Shown piece by piece: positions 29,212 through 37,602 of a DNA stretch of 64,000 nucleotides. The notes under the pieces are model-generated. The model was not told where the DNA came from. It worked only from the letters and a program-made list of their open reading frames with translations, and made no database searches. How positions within the stretch are numbered: the first letter of the stretch is position 1; each line of letters begins with the position of its first letter. Made by a program: the position numbers and the translations under genes. The DNA lies in NCBI RefSeq assembly GCF_021030645.1, contig NZ_JACGCJ010000008.1, positions 30,946 through 94,945 on the forward strand. Direction: 5' to 3'. Source of the DNA: Agrilactobacillus fermenti (GTDB lineage: Bacteria; Bacillota; Bacilli; Lactobacillales; Lactobacillaceae).

Positions 29212-29599
29212 CCTCTTTTAAAAAGTTAAACCTATTATAGCAATAAAAGTTCTGAAAAGTAAGGTTTACACATTCTGTGAAAAAGCGAACGAAAACTGGT
29301 ATATCGACATTTTTAAATATAGACCAATTTATAATTTTAAACGTATTTAGAGCGTGAGACAAAAGGAGAGTGAGACAAAAGGCGTTCAGTGGCCGAGCAC
29401 TAACAAGAGTCACGATAAATGGTGGGCTTTTCCATTTGAGTGATTCGTAGTTAAGTGAGGACATTGCCTTTTGGAGCACGTTTAAGCAATAAATATTCGT
29501 TGTTCGCCTTTATTTTGACCAACCCAAGGTAGCATTCGTCACACTCTCATATATTTTTCATGTTATTATAATAAATATAAAACTTTTTCGGAGGTAAGT
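29212..29599. other. Divergent fbp/aroC spacer
   Basis: Holds a minus-strand TATAAT (29239-29234) that could be the fbp -10 (weak -35), a repeat copy at 29367-29485, and a TATAAT at 29567-29572 about 28 nt before aroC without a good -35. GTGAGACAAAAGG is duplicated at about 29354-29381. No T-box motif is seen in front of aroC. Confidence 0.4.
29367..29485 (-). repeat. Structured intergenic repeat, subfamily A (copy 2)
   Basis: Minus orientation: head CGTGCTC, arms CAAAAGGC / GCCTTTTG (the GC pair version of 48 kb copies is CAAAGGGC / GCCCTTTG), CACTTAAC / GTTAGTG, GAATCAC..AAATGG / CCATTT..GTGACTC. Lies between the divergent fbp and aroC genes. Confidence 0.82.
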
Positions 29600-30775
29600 A
29601 TGCGTTATTTTACAGCAGGAGAGTCTCATGGTCCTCAATTGACCGCAATCATTGAGGGGCTGCCAGCTAACTTAAAATTGGATATTGCCCAGATCAATGC
29701 AGACATGAAGCGTCGCAAGCAAGGCTATGGTCGTGGTGCCCGGCAAAAGATCGAAACAGATGAAGTCCAAATCACGGCAGGGCTACGCCATCAATTAACC
29801 TTGGGCTCACCCTTAGTGATTCAATTGCCTAATAAGGATTTTGCCCATTGGCAGTCTGTGATGTCGCCGACAGATCCAGCCACACCTGAAAACTCCGTCC
29901 GCCAAGTCACCAAGCCGCGCCCCGGCCATGCGGATCTAGTGGGGGGCATGAAGTATCAACATCAAGACCTGCGCAATGTGTTGGAGCGTTCTAGTGCCCG
30001 GGAAACAGCTATGCGTGTGGCTGTGGGTAGTGTAGCCAAACAGTTATTGCAAGTTTTAGGTATCGATGTGTTAGGCTTTGTACGTCAAATTGGACCGGCG
30101 GCAGCAGATCAAACGAAATTAGCGACATTCAAGACCTTGGCTGATTTACGTGCTAAGACAGAAGCCAGTGTCGTTCGAACTTTTGATACGCAAGTTGAGA
30201 CAGCGATGAAAGCAGCTATTGATCAGGCAAAAAAGGCTGGCGATACTCTTGGCGGCATTATTCAAGTCATTGCCACGGGTGTACCGGCTGGGTTGGGCAG
30301 CTATGTTAGTGCTGATCGCAAATTAGATGGTCAGTTAGCCCAGGCAATTGTTGGCATCAACGCTTTTAAAGGTGTGGCTTTCGGTGATGGATTCGACTTA
30401 GCTGATCATCCTGGCAGTGAGGATATGGATGAGATCTTTTATGATGCGCAGCAAGGTTTTTATCGCCAATCGGACCATCTTGGCGGCTTTGAAGGTGGCA
30501 TGACCAATGGGATGCCTATTGAACTGACAGCAGTGATGAAACCGATCCCCACACTCTATAAACCCTTACGCAGTGTGGATATTCATTCTAAAAAAGCTTA
30601 TCAAGCCAATGTGGAACGTTCGGATACGACGGCAGTTCCGGCAGCGGCAGTCGTGGCTGAAGCTATGACTGCCATCACTTTGGCTCAGGCCATTTTAGAA
30701 ATGTTTGACGCCAACGCTATGGCCCGCCTAAAAGCGCAATTCGAGGCTTATAAAAATGAACTCAAAAATTATTAA
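29600..30775 (+). CDS. aroC: Chorismate synthase AroC
   Basis: 391 residues; converts EPSP to chorismate using reduced FMN. Start MRYFTAGESHGPQLTAIIEG, GYGRGARQKIETD, RPGHADLVGGMKY, RSSARETAMRVA, SDTTAVPAAAVVAE are family signatures. GGAGG is 6 nt before the ATG. First of the aro genes, 12 nt before aroA. Confidence 0.96.
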   Translation: MRYFTAGESHGPQLTAIIEGLPANLKLDIAQINADMKRRKQGYGRGARQKIETDEVQITAGLRHQLTLGSPLVIQLPNKDFAHWQSVMSPTDPATPENSVRQVTKPRPGHADLVGGMKYQHQDLRNVLERSSARETAMRVAVGSVAKQLLQVLGIDVLGFVRQIGPAAADQTKLATFKTLADLRAKTEASVVRTFDTQVETAMKAAIDQAKKAGDTLGGIIQVIATGVPAGLGSYVSADRKLDGQLAQAIVGINAFKGVAFGDGFDLADHPGSEDMDEIFYDAQQGFYRQSDHLGGFEGGMTNGMPIELTAVMKPIPTLYKPLRSVDIHSKKAYQANVERSDTTAVPAAAVVAEAMTAITLAQAILEMFDANAMARLKAQFEAYKNELKNY

Positions 30776-30787
30776 GGAGATCGGTAT

Positions 30788-32074
30788 ATGGCTATGAAAT
30801 TAACCAAAGGGCCTGTTCAACTGAACGGGACGTGTCAAGTACCTGGAGATAAAAGTATCTCGCACCGAGCCGTCATGTTTGGTGCACTAGCCAAAGGTCG
30901 GACGGTTGCACGGCACTTTTTGTTTTCCGCCGATTGTCTGGCAACGATAGGGGCTTTTGAAAAACTCGGGGTCACGATCAGTCGAGATGAGACAAGCGTC
31001 ACAATTGAGGGTGTGGGCTTTCATGGTTTCAAGCCAGCTAAGCAGTCTTTAGATATGGGGAATTCTGGGACCTCCACGCGCTTATTATTAGGTTTGTTAG
31101 CCAAACAGCCTTTTCCCATGCGCTTTATTGGCGACGCCTCTTTGAGTCAGCGCCCGATGGGTCGAGTTTTGGCGCCTTTAACACAAATGGGGGCACAAAT
31201 GACCGCAACTGCTGGTCATCTACCCATTGAAGTAGCTAGCAATACCCACTTGCAGGCCATTGACTATCAATTGCCCGTAGCCAGCGCTCAAGTGAAAAGT
31301 GCCTTGATTTTTGCGGCTTTACAGGCAGATGGGCCCTCGACCTTAACAGAGAAATTAGCTACCCGAGACCATACAGAACGCATGTTGCGCTTATTTGGGG
31401 GCGACATACAACAAAAAGGGTTAGCGTTAAAGATCAAACCCCAGACTAATTTGACAGGTCAAACGTTTACAATTCCCGGCGATCCTTCATCAGCCGCTTT
31501 CTTCATTGCGGCAGCGACACTATTGCCTAATAGTGAAGTCATTTTGCCCAATGTCGGCCTGAATCAGACGCGCATTGGCTTCTTAGAAGTCTTAGGACAG
31601 ATGCAAGGCGATATTCAAGTCATACAGGCGGATAGTGGGTTTGAGCCTACGGGAACTTTGAAAATTAAGTCAGCGTCATTACAAGCAATGCACATTACCG
31701 CTGATATGATCCCAAGTATTATCGACGAGTTACCGTTAGTCGCGCTCTGTGCCACGCAAGCAGAAGGAGTCACAACGATTTCTGGAGCGGCAGAACTGCG
31801 GGTTAAAGAGACCGATCGTATCGCCACTGTAACGGCAGAATTACGGAAGATGGGCGCGCATATTGAAGAAAAACCGGATGGGATGGTCATCACTGGGCCG
31901 ACACCTTTACATGCGGTGAACGCACAATTGGATAGCCATGGCGATCACCGCATTGCTATGATGTTGATGGTGGCGGCTTTGTTGAGTAAAGACCAATTTA
32001 CATTGGAAAACGCTGATGCGGTGGCCGTCTCTTATCCTAAGTTCTATGAAGATTTGTTGGGATTGGTTAACTAG
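30788..32074 (+). CDS. aroA: EPSP synthase AroA
   Basis: 428 residues; 3-phosphoshikimate 1-carboxyvinyltransferase. PGDKSISHRAVMFGA (residues ~18-32), MGNSGTSTRLLLGLLA, QRPMGRVLAPLTQMGA, RVKETDRIATV and DSHGDHRIAMM are all intact. AAGGAG 8 nt before ATG. Forms an operon with aroC and ends in a terminator, so it is separated from tyrA-aroK. Confidence 0.96.
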   Translation: MAMKLTKGPVQLNGTCQVPGDKSISHRAVMFGALAKGRTVARHFLFSADCLATIGAFEKLGVTISRDETSVTIEGVGFHGFKPAKQSLDMGNSGTSTRLLLGLLAKQPFPMRFIGDASLSQRPMGRVLAPLTQMGAQMTATAGHLPIEVASNTHLQAIDYQLPVASAQVKSALIFAALQADGPSTLTEKLATRDHTERMLRLFGGDIQQKGLALKIKPQTNLTGQTFTIPGDPSSAAFFIAAATLLPNSEVILPNVGLNQTRIGFLEVLGQMQGDIQVIQADSGFEPTGTLKIKSASLQAMHITADMIPSIIDELPLVALCATQAEGVTTISGAAELRVKETDRIATVTAELRKMGAHIEEKPDGMVITGPTPLHAVNAQLDSHGDHRIAMMLMVAALLSKDQFTLENADAVAVSYPKFYEDLLGLVN

Positions 32075-32113
32075 GCTTATATGTCTATGAATGACTTTAA
32101 TTAAATAGTTCAT

Positions 32114-32141
32114 AAAAAACACGAGAGAATCGTGTTTTTTA
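32114..32141 (+). terminator. aroCA terminator
   Basis: AAAAAACACGA-gagaa-TCGTGTTTTTT, a perfect 11-bp hairpin ending in a T run. Confidence 0.92.
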
Positions 32142-32292
32142 TTATGCTAAATTTAAATTTTTATATCTTTGTAAGTATTTCTAAAGGAGTTGCTATCTGG
32201 TGGTAGGTGGGGGATAGAAGATGCTATACTCTTACTTCTGAACAGCGCAGAATCTTAGCAGCGGTAGACAAACGACTGGACTTTTTTAAGGA

Positions 32293-32298
32293 TATAAT
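32293..32298 (+). promoter_or_regulatory. -10 box before the secreted-protein cluster
   Basis: TATAAT 24 nt before the ATG at 32322, with a short leader containing GGAGGAG. No canonical -35 at 17 nt (AAACGA). Confidence 0.45.
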
Positions 32299-32321
32299 GC
32301 GAATGTATTAGGAGGAGAAAA

Positions 32322-33056
32322 ATGAAACTCAATAAATTGATCATTGGGGCGCTCATCGCTTTTGGGGTAGTTGTGACAGGCGGCCAAACCGTTCATGCGG
32401 CCCTAACAATTGAAAGCGATGATGGTGTCTATTATTCAGACAGAAACACGGTAGCACTATATGGTGATCCTGAATTGACACAACCGCTTCACAAAAATCT
32501 GGATCCTAAAATCAATGCTTGGAAAACTTTCAAGATGGCGCTTGATGCAAATGGCAAGAAAGTTGCTGTGGATCTAGGGGGCAGTCAATGGGTCAAAGTC
32601 GTGCAGTATACTCCTGAACGGCTTGAAGTCATTCGTAACTACTCAGCTGAAAATGGCATGTATAAAGAATATTTCTCCGGCGGTCGTGCGCTAATGGTTT
32701 ATAGTGATCCCTATTTAACCAAGGCAATTGGTACTTTAGATCCCAAAATCAGCCATTGGCGTATCACGGGCGTCTCTAATGTAGATCAAAGCGACTATTA
32801 TGGTTTCTCTTTTGATTTAGGGGACAACCAATGGGTCGGGAAACTGACCAGCACCACTGAACCTATCTATAATGCTTTTTATTTTATGACGGGGACACCA
32901 TTATATGATCAAAATGGCAGCCCAACTACGATTTTAAAGAATGATCAGCATTATACCTATAAAGTTCTTGAAGCTAAGTTACTAAATAATCAAATAGCTG
33001 TCAGAATCGGCGATAACAATCAATGGGCTTACTATAATTCAGGCACACCTTATTAA
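32322..33056 (+). CDS. Secreted repeat protein, paralogue 1 of 3
   Basis: 244 residues. Signal peptide 1-27 (KLIIGALIAFGVVVTGG, cleavage around VHAA). The mature part is two full repeats and a shorter third, each running from a YSDPxLTxxxxxxLDPKIxxW block to a DLGxxQWV or IGDNNQWA end, a pattern like SH3/GW-type wall-binding modules of lactobacilli. No anchor motif. First of three tandem paralogues placed between aroA and tyrA. Function unknown; wall binding is inferred from the repeat pattern. Confidence 0.7.
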   Translation: MKLNKLIIGALIAFGVVVTGGQTVHAALTIESDDGVYYSDRNTVALYGDPELTQPLHKNLDPKINAWKTFKMALDANGKKVAVDLGGSQWVKVVQYTPERLEVIRNYSAENGMYKEYFSGGRALMVYSDPYLTKAIGTLDPKISHWRITGVSNVDQSDYYGFSFDLGDNQWVGKLTSTTEPIYNAFYFMTGTPLYDQNGSPTTILKNDQHYTYKVLEAKLLNNQIAVRIGDNNQWAYYNSGTPY

Positions 33057-33085
33057 TTTTTGACGGACAGGAGATACAATAAAGC

Positions 33086-33802
33086 ATGAAGTTAAGCAAA
33101 CGATTTATGGGGTTATTTGTTGCTTTGGGGGCTTTGATCATTGGCACGCAGCCGGTCAACGCAGCAGTTGAAAATAATTTGACGATTCAACCGGCGACGA
33201 ACATCATTTTCAGTTCAGGTAATCAGCCAACACCAATTTATTCAGATCCAGAAACAAACGTAGCAACTAAGCAGCACTTAAATACTGGCATATCAGAATG
33301 GAAAGTGATCCGTGAAGCAAGAATTCAAGACCATATTGTGGCTCAAGATTTAGGAGATAATCAATGGGTCAAGACTGCTGATGGGGTAAATTTGTCATTA
33401 GGTCAGCCGACACGTTTTTTAGAAGTGTTCTCAGCGGCTAAGCCAGTACCAATTTATAGTGATGCTTTAGGTCTGAATAAAATTGGTGAATTAAATCCGA
33501 GTATAAGTGAGTGGCGTATTTTGCGTGTTGCTTATGGTTCAGGAACCTATTCGACACGGGCAATCGAGCTAGGGCAAAATCAGTGGGTTTTATTTAAAGA
33601 TGTGACTTTAATAAATGATAGTTATTATTTTAAAGCTGGAGAGCCTTTGTATGATCGATTAGGCCATACCATTGGCGCAATCACCGCGACCATGAACTAT
33701 AAAATATTTGGTGCGCTGACAATTAATGGCGAGACGTATGTCAAATTAGGTACCAATAACCAATGGGTAAAATACCGTTCTGGTAGCTTATTTTTGTCTT
33801 GA
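33086..33802 (+). CDS. Secreted repeat protein, paralogue 2 of 3
   Basis: 238 residues, same plan as its neighbours: signal peptide 1-27 (LFVALGALIIGTQPVNAA), then three repeats with IYSDPE/IYSDAL, ISEWxxxR and DLGDNQWVK, ELGQNQWVL, LGTNNQWVK ends. Gap to paralogue 1 is only 29 nt, so the two are likely co-transcribed. Sequence has diverged widely outside the repeat signatures, so the duplication is not recent. Confidence 0.7.
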   Translation: MKLSKRFMGLFVALGALIIGTQPVNAAVENNLTIQPATNIIFSSGNQPTPIYSDPETNVATKQHLNTGISEWKVIREARIQDHIVAQDLGDNQWVKTADGVNLSLGQPTRFLEVFSAAKPVPIYSDALGLNKIGELNPSISEWRILRVAYGSGTYSTRAIELGQNQWVLFKDVTLINDSYYFKAGEPLYDRLGHTIGAITATMNYKIFGALTINGETYVKLGTNNQWVKYRSGSLFLS

Positions 33803-33929
33803 TTTGAGGTCAAGGCTTAAAACTCGTTTTGGGCTAAATTTGGTGCTAAAATGCGGGTATCAAAGGTGTTAGACAGACAGGTTTCATTTAATTTGATAGC
33901 ATTTTAAGGACTTACAGGAGGACAAGAAA

Positions 33930-34646
33930 ATGAAGTGGCCAAAATTACTATTAGGCATTGCTTTGCTGATTGGGAGCGGTCTGGTTGGTGTCACCCAGGC
34001 TCAGGCGGCAGTAACAATTGAGCCTAGACAGACGATTTATCATTCAAATGGCAATGCAAAACCAATTTTTTCTGATGCGGCATTGACGCAAAATACAGGA
34101 CGTCGGTTAGATCCAAAGATTACCGAGTGGCAGACTTTTCAAGTAGCTGTAAATGAAGCGGGTCAAGCACTAGCACTTGATTTGGGTAACAATCAATGGG
34201 TAGATGTACATTCGACGGCAGCTTATCATAGTGTTGCGCCGGGTTCTTACATTTATCGCTCTGCTTTTTCGGGTGGTAAAGCAATTCAACTCTATCGTGA
34301 TCCGCAACTGACGCAGCCAATCGGTAAATTAGACACGAAAATTTCGAATTGGGCGATTACGCAAGTTGATTTTGTGAACCAATCTGATGGCATTTATTCA
34401 ATTGATCTAGGCCATAATCAGTGGGCCTCGCTGGAAGCCTTCCCATACATGGCGACAAAAATCGTCCGGGTAGCGCCTAATAACGTTTTAGTAGATCAAA
34501 CTGGCCAAAAAACGGGCCAAATAACCAACACGGATGTCGGCTATTTGACCTTTGATGTGAAATCTATTAATGGTCAAGTTTATGTGAAACTAGGCAGTGA
34601 TCGCCAGTGGATCAATACAGCCTATGTGTCACCATCACTGATTTAG
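33930..34646 (+). CDS. Secreted repeat protein, paralogue 3 of 3
   Basis: 238 residues with signal peptide 1-27 (LLLGIALLIGSGLVGVTQAQAA) and the same three-repeat plan (FSDAALTQ...LDPKITEWQ...DLGNNQWVD; YRDPQLTQPIGKLDTKISNW...DLGHNQWAS; KLGSDRQWI). AGGAGG 8 nt before ATG. A 127-nt gap separates it from paralogue 2. A weak terminator follows. Confidence 0.7.
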   Translation: MKWPKLLLGIALLIGSGLVGVTQAQAAVTIEPRQTIYHSNGNAKPIFSDAALTQNTGRRLDPKITEWQTFQVAVNEAGQALALDLGNNQWVDVHSTAAYHSVAPGSYIYRSAFSGGKAIQLYRDPQLTQPIGKLDTKISNWAITQVDFVNQSDGIYSIDLGHNQWASLEAFPYMATKIVRVAPNNVLVDQTGQKTGQITNTDVGYLTFDVKSINGQVYVKLGSDRQWINTAYVSPSLI

Positions 34647-34685
34647 GGGTTATATTCTAGGTGAATTAATTATTGTATGATACTT

Positions 34686-34714
34686 GCCGACTGCCATTGT
34701 GCCGTCGGTTTTTT
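34686..34714 (+). terminator. Terminator after the secreted-protein cluster
   Basis: CCGAC / GTCGG short stem followed by TTTTTT, 40 nt after the last stop codon. Confidence 0.55.
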
Positions 34715-34823
34715 GATTATTATATAATTTTAATGAAGGCCACTCATGAATGTGAGTTTCATAGAGCTAAGGGTTCATTAATAGTGGTGGTGATGCAAGC
34801 GTATGTATCTAGGCAGTGGTCTG

Positions 34824-34852
34824 TTGACAGTATTTCCTGGTTGTGTTATTCT
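34824..34852 (+). promoter_or_regulatory. Promoter of the T-box leader
   Basis: TTGACA (34824-34829), 17-nt spacer, TATTCT (34847-34852), ideally placed to start the T-box transcript near 34859. Confidence 0.7.
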
Positions 34853-34858
34853 CATCTT

Positions 34859-35053
34859 ATTCTAATTTAAGTGGTTGCTTTTCTCAGTGTTCAGCGAATT
34901 GGTGGTCGGTGCAAACCAAGCAGGAAAAGTGGATGAATTATAGTTAATTAATCATGATAGATCATCAAATCGAGTGTGACGAGTTTTTTCGTTGAATATG
35001 GGTGGTACCGCGCTTTGGCGTCCCGGTTGCTTAATTGCAATCGGGTTTTTTTA
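34859..35053 (+). promoter_or_regulatory. T-box riboswitch controlling tyrA-aroK
   Basis: Contains the T-box core GGGTGGTACCGCG (35000-35012), the stem I apical block GGTGGTCGGTGCAAACC (34900-34917) and a terminator (35022-35053; CCCGGTTGC / GCAATCGGG then seven T). Uncharged tRNA pairing with the TGGT bulge would favour the antiterminator. Below the GCTTTTC / GGAAAAG helix the 3' side of the candidate specifier loop reads GAATTATAG; TAT (Tyr) would fit the downstream prephenate dehydrogenase, but the register was not proven. The leader is compact (about 190 nt). Confidence 0.9.
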
Positions 35054-35094
35054 GTATAACTGGTGATGGATCGGCAATTGAGGAGGCACAGGAC

Positions 35095-36192
35095 ATGCGT
35101 ATTTTAATTAATGGCTTAGGACTGATCGGGGGGTCGCTGGCCCAAGCTTTGGTGAAGTTTACCGATCATACAGTGGTCGGGCTAGATCAAAATAAAGATG
35201 ATTTGGTGTTAGCCAAGCAATCAGCTGTGATCGATGTGGTTGGTGAAAGCCTGGCGATAGAAGCGCCGCGAGCAGATGTAATCATTTTAGCCACGCCAGT
35301 ACAGGTTATCAATCAGACCTTACAGCAATTAGCGACTTTGCCGCTGAAACCAGGAGTGATCGTGACTGACACTGGTAGTACCAAACAGACTGTTTTAGCG
35401 TCGGCCCAAGGATTGCAAGCTAAGGGGATCACCTTTATTGGCGGCCATCCGATGGCGGGGTCGCATAAGTCGGGCGTCCAGGCAGCAAATTGTGATCTTT
35501 TTCGCAGTGCATTTTACCTACTGGTACCAGCCAAAGAGGCATCAATTACTGCCGTACAAACGTTGCAGGCGCTACTGCAAGTCACCAATGCCAAGTTTTT
35601 GCAAGTTTCACCAGAAAAACACGATCAACTCGTGGCGTTATTAAGTCATGTCCCCCATATCTTAGCAGCGAGTCTCGTAAATTTAGCGAGCCAGGATCTG
35701 CGAAACGATCGCGGTATGTTACGCTTGGCGGCTGGTGGTTTTCGAGACATGACGCGCATTGCTTCTAGTGACCCGGAAATGTGGGTCGATATTTTAGACA
35801 CGAATGGCCCCAAAATTTTGAATTTATTGTATGATTATGAAAAAGGCCTGCATCAGTTGGAGCAATTGATCACGACACAAGATCGTGCAGCCATCTTTGA
35901 TTTTTTTCGGCAGGCTAAAATAACCCGGGAAAAGATTGAAGCTGATAAGCAAACAGGCGCGTTACCGGGATTTTACGATCTTCATGTGGATATTCCTGAT
36001 AAAGCCGGTTCGATCGCGCAGATTACGACAAAATTAGCTCAAGCCAATATCAATTTGGTGAATATACAGATTTTAGAGACGCGCGATGAGGTTAATGGCG
36101 TTTTGCAATTGACCTTTGCAAATGCCAGAGATTTACAGCGCGCGCAGCAGCTACTTGATATAAAAAAGGAGGTCGCCACATGGCAAGATTAG
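35095..36192 (+). CDS. tyrA: Prephenate dehydrogenase TyrA with ACT domain
   Basis: 365 residues from ATG 35095, chosen because AGGAGG (35081-35086) lies 8 nt upstream and the longer frame begins inside the T-box terminator. NAD-binding GLGLIGGS at ~6-14, GGHPMAGSHKSGV catalytic block, then a C-terminal ACT domain (YDLHVDIPDKAGSIAQIT) that usually binds tyrosine for feedback control. Makes 4-hydroxyphenylpyruvate. Overlaps aroK by 13 nt. Confidence 0.94.
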   Translation: MRILINGLGLIGGSLAQALVKFTDHTVVGLDQNKDDLVLAKQSAVIDVVGESLAIEAPRADVIILATPVQVINQTLQQLATLPLKPGVIVTDTGSTKQTVLASAQGLQAKGITFIGGHPMAGSHKSGVQAANCDLFRSAFYLLVPAKEASITAVQTLQALLQVTNAKFLQVSPEKHDQLVALLSHVPHILAASLVNLASQDLRNDRGMLRLAAGGFRDMTRIASSDPEMWVDILDTNGPKILNLLYDYEKGLHQLEQLITTQDRAAIFDFFRQAKITREKIEADKQTGALPGFYDLHVDIPDKAGSIAQITTKLAQANINLVNIQILETRDEVNGVLQLTFANARDLQRAQQLLDIKKEVATWQD

Positions 36193-36707
36193 TATTAGTA
36201 GGCTTCATGGGGGCCGGTAAGACAACAATTGGTCGGTTATTAGCCCAAGAAACCAATTTACCTTTAATTGATTTAGATGAAAAAATTGTGGCAGATAATC
36301 AACAAACAATTCCGGAAATTTTTGCTGCGGTGGGAGAAGTAGGCTTTCGTCGACTAGAAACTCAAGCACTTAAAGCCGCATTAAATGATGATGTGGTGGT
36401 GGCCACAGGCGGCGGCGTAGTCACGCAGGCCATCAACCGCCAACTATTACAGGATACCTTGGCACCAATTATTTATTTAAAAGCCCCCGCCCCAGTCTTG
36501 AATCAGCGCGTCGCAAATGATACCAATCGACCTATTGCCGCTAAATTAGATGCCGCGGGATTCGCTGAATTGGTGGCTAGCCGTGAAGCTTTTTATCAGG
36601 AAGTCAGTGACTTGACGCTATTGACGGCTGAGGTGACACCAGAGACGATTGTGGCAACGATCAAAGCCCAAGTACTACAAGCACGTAATTCTAAAAATCA
36701 TAATTAG
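36180..36707 (+). CDS. aroK: Shikimate kinase AroK
   Basis: 175 residues. Walker A GFMGAGKTTIGR (8-19), DLDEKI shikimate-binding block, FRRLET, ATGGGVV and NRPIA lid region. Co-transcribed with tyrA under the T-box; AAAGGAGG is 7 nt upstream. Phosphorylates shikimate for AroA. Confidence 0.95.
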   Translation: MARLVLVGFMGAGKTTIGRLLAQETNLPLIDLDEKIVADNQQTIPEIFAAVGEVGFRRLETQALKAALNDDVVVATGGGVVTQAINRQLLQDTLAPIIYLKAPAPVLNQRVANDTNRPIAAKLDAAGFAELVASREAFYQEVSDLTLLTAEVTPETIVATIKAQVLQARNSKNHN

Positions 36708-36716
36708 GAGTTAGTT

Positions 36717-37439
36717 ATGAGTATTTTAATATTGATTGGCGTTTCGGTGCTCTTTAATTTATATGCAATCGGCTTGATTCTTTTGCGGCCCAAGCTTTTC
36801 AAGGTTAAGCTATATCGCCCCATGATCAAGAATTTCTATTTGGCCTTACTGCCTTTAGGTTGGTTACTGCTTGTACTAGGCATTTATACGGGTTTGACCT
36901 ACATAACTGCGCTGACCCAATTGCTCTGGCTGCACAGTGTCGCCCTGGTAATTTTAACTATGGGGTTATTGGCTTGGTTATTATTACTACCCAACTCGGC
37001 TTATCTTGTGACGGAATTGAACTTGAACCATCGGGAACAAGATACCAAAGAGGTACCCATTTGGTATGATATTATCTCAGTTTTGAGTTTTGCCTTATCT
37101 GGCGTCTTGGATAATTCCTTAAACATTGTGATTCTACAATATACTTACTTTATTGTCGTGGATTCTAATGCTTTTGTAACTGCCCACTTAGTTTTATTTT
37201 GGCTGGTTACGATCTTGCTTATTTTAATGGTCAGCTTCGGAGTCTACCTCGGCCGTTATATCCGCTTTAACAGCTGGGATATTCTGCACCCCACATCGTT
37301 TCTACATAAGTTTTTTGCCCATTTTAAAGTGATTCGAAATGTGAAAAGTGGATTGTTATTTACGTTGACTTATGGCGTATTTTTAATGTTAAGCTATGCA
37401 TCCACTTATCTCTTACCAATTTCTGAAATTTTTCGGTGA
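36717..37439 (+). CDS. DUF1361 membrane protein
   Basis: 240 residues with about seven membrane helices. LLPNSAYLVTELNL, PIWYDIISVLSFALSGVL and FGVYLGRYIRFNSWDIL are the DUF1361 signature blocks. Starts 9 nt after aroK with TAGGAG upstream, so it rides on the T-box-controlled transcript. Function of the family is unknown. Confidence 0.78.
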   Translation: MSILILIGVSVLFNLYAIGLILLRPKLFKVKLYRPMIKNFYLALLPLGWLLLVLGIYTGLTYITALTQLLWLHSVALVILTMGLLAWLLLLPNSAYLVTELNLNHREQDTKEVPIWYDIISVLSFALSGVLDNSLNIVILQYTYFIVVDSNAFVTAHLVLFWLVTILLILMVSFGVYLGRYIRFNSWDILHPTSFLHKFFAHFKVIRNVKSGLLFTLTYGVFLMLSYASTYLLPISEIFR

Positions 37440-37461
37440 GCGTGAATTAAAAAACTAAACC

Positions 37462-37533
37462 AATAGCAGTCGTGATATAAACCTAGCAACTTCAATTAAG
37501 AAGTATCGGTTTAATGACGACTGCTATTTTTTT
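37462..37533. terminator. Strong terminator, 3' of the tyrA-aroK-DUF1361 unit
   Basis: Long hairpin AATAGCAGTCGT..TAAACC with GGTTTA..ACGACTGCTATT followed by seven T. Confidence 0.85.
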
Positions 37534-37602
37534 GCTCAAAATTACCGTTTGTTTTGGTTGGCGTTCAAAAGCTAGACAAACGGTAGTGTCTATAATTTGA
37601 AA

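Noticed and set aside
29183..29479. Leftward 98-codon frame spanning the fbp start and the repeat
   Set aside because: Composed of repeat sequence and the out-of-frame fbp start; no ribosome binding site.
29491..29599. Possible T-box or riboswitch before aroC
   Set aside because: No GGGTGG-ACCGCG core, no stem I motif and no terminator were found.
34673..34870. 65-codon open frame before tyrA
   Set aside because: It runs through a terminator and the T-box promoter, with no ribosome binding site.
35035..35094. Longer N-terminus for TyrA
   Set aside because: It would begin inside the T-box terminator loop; AGGAGG at 35081 sets the start at 35095.
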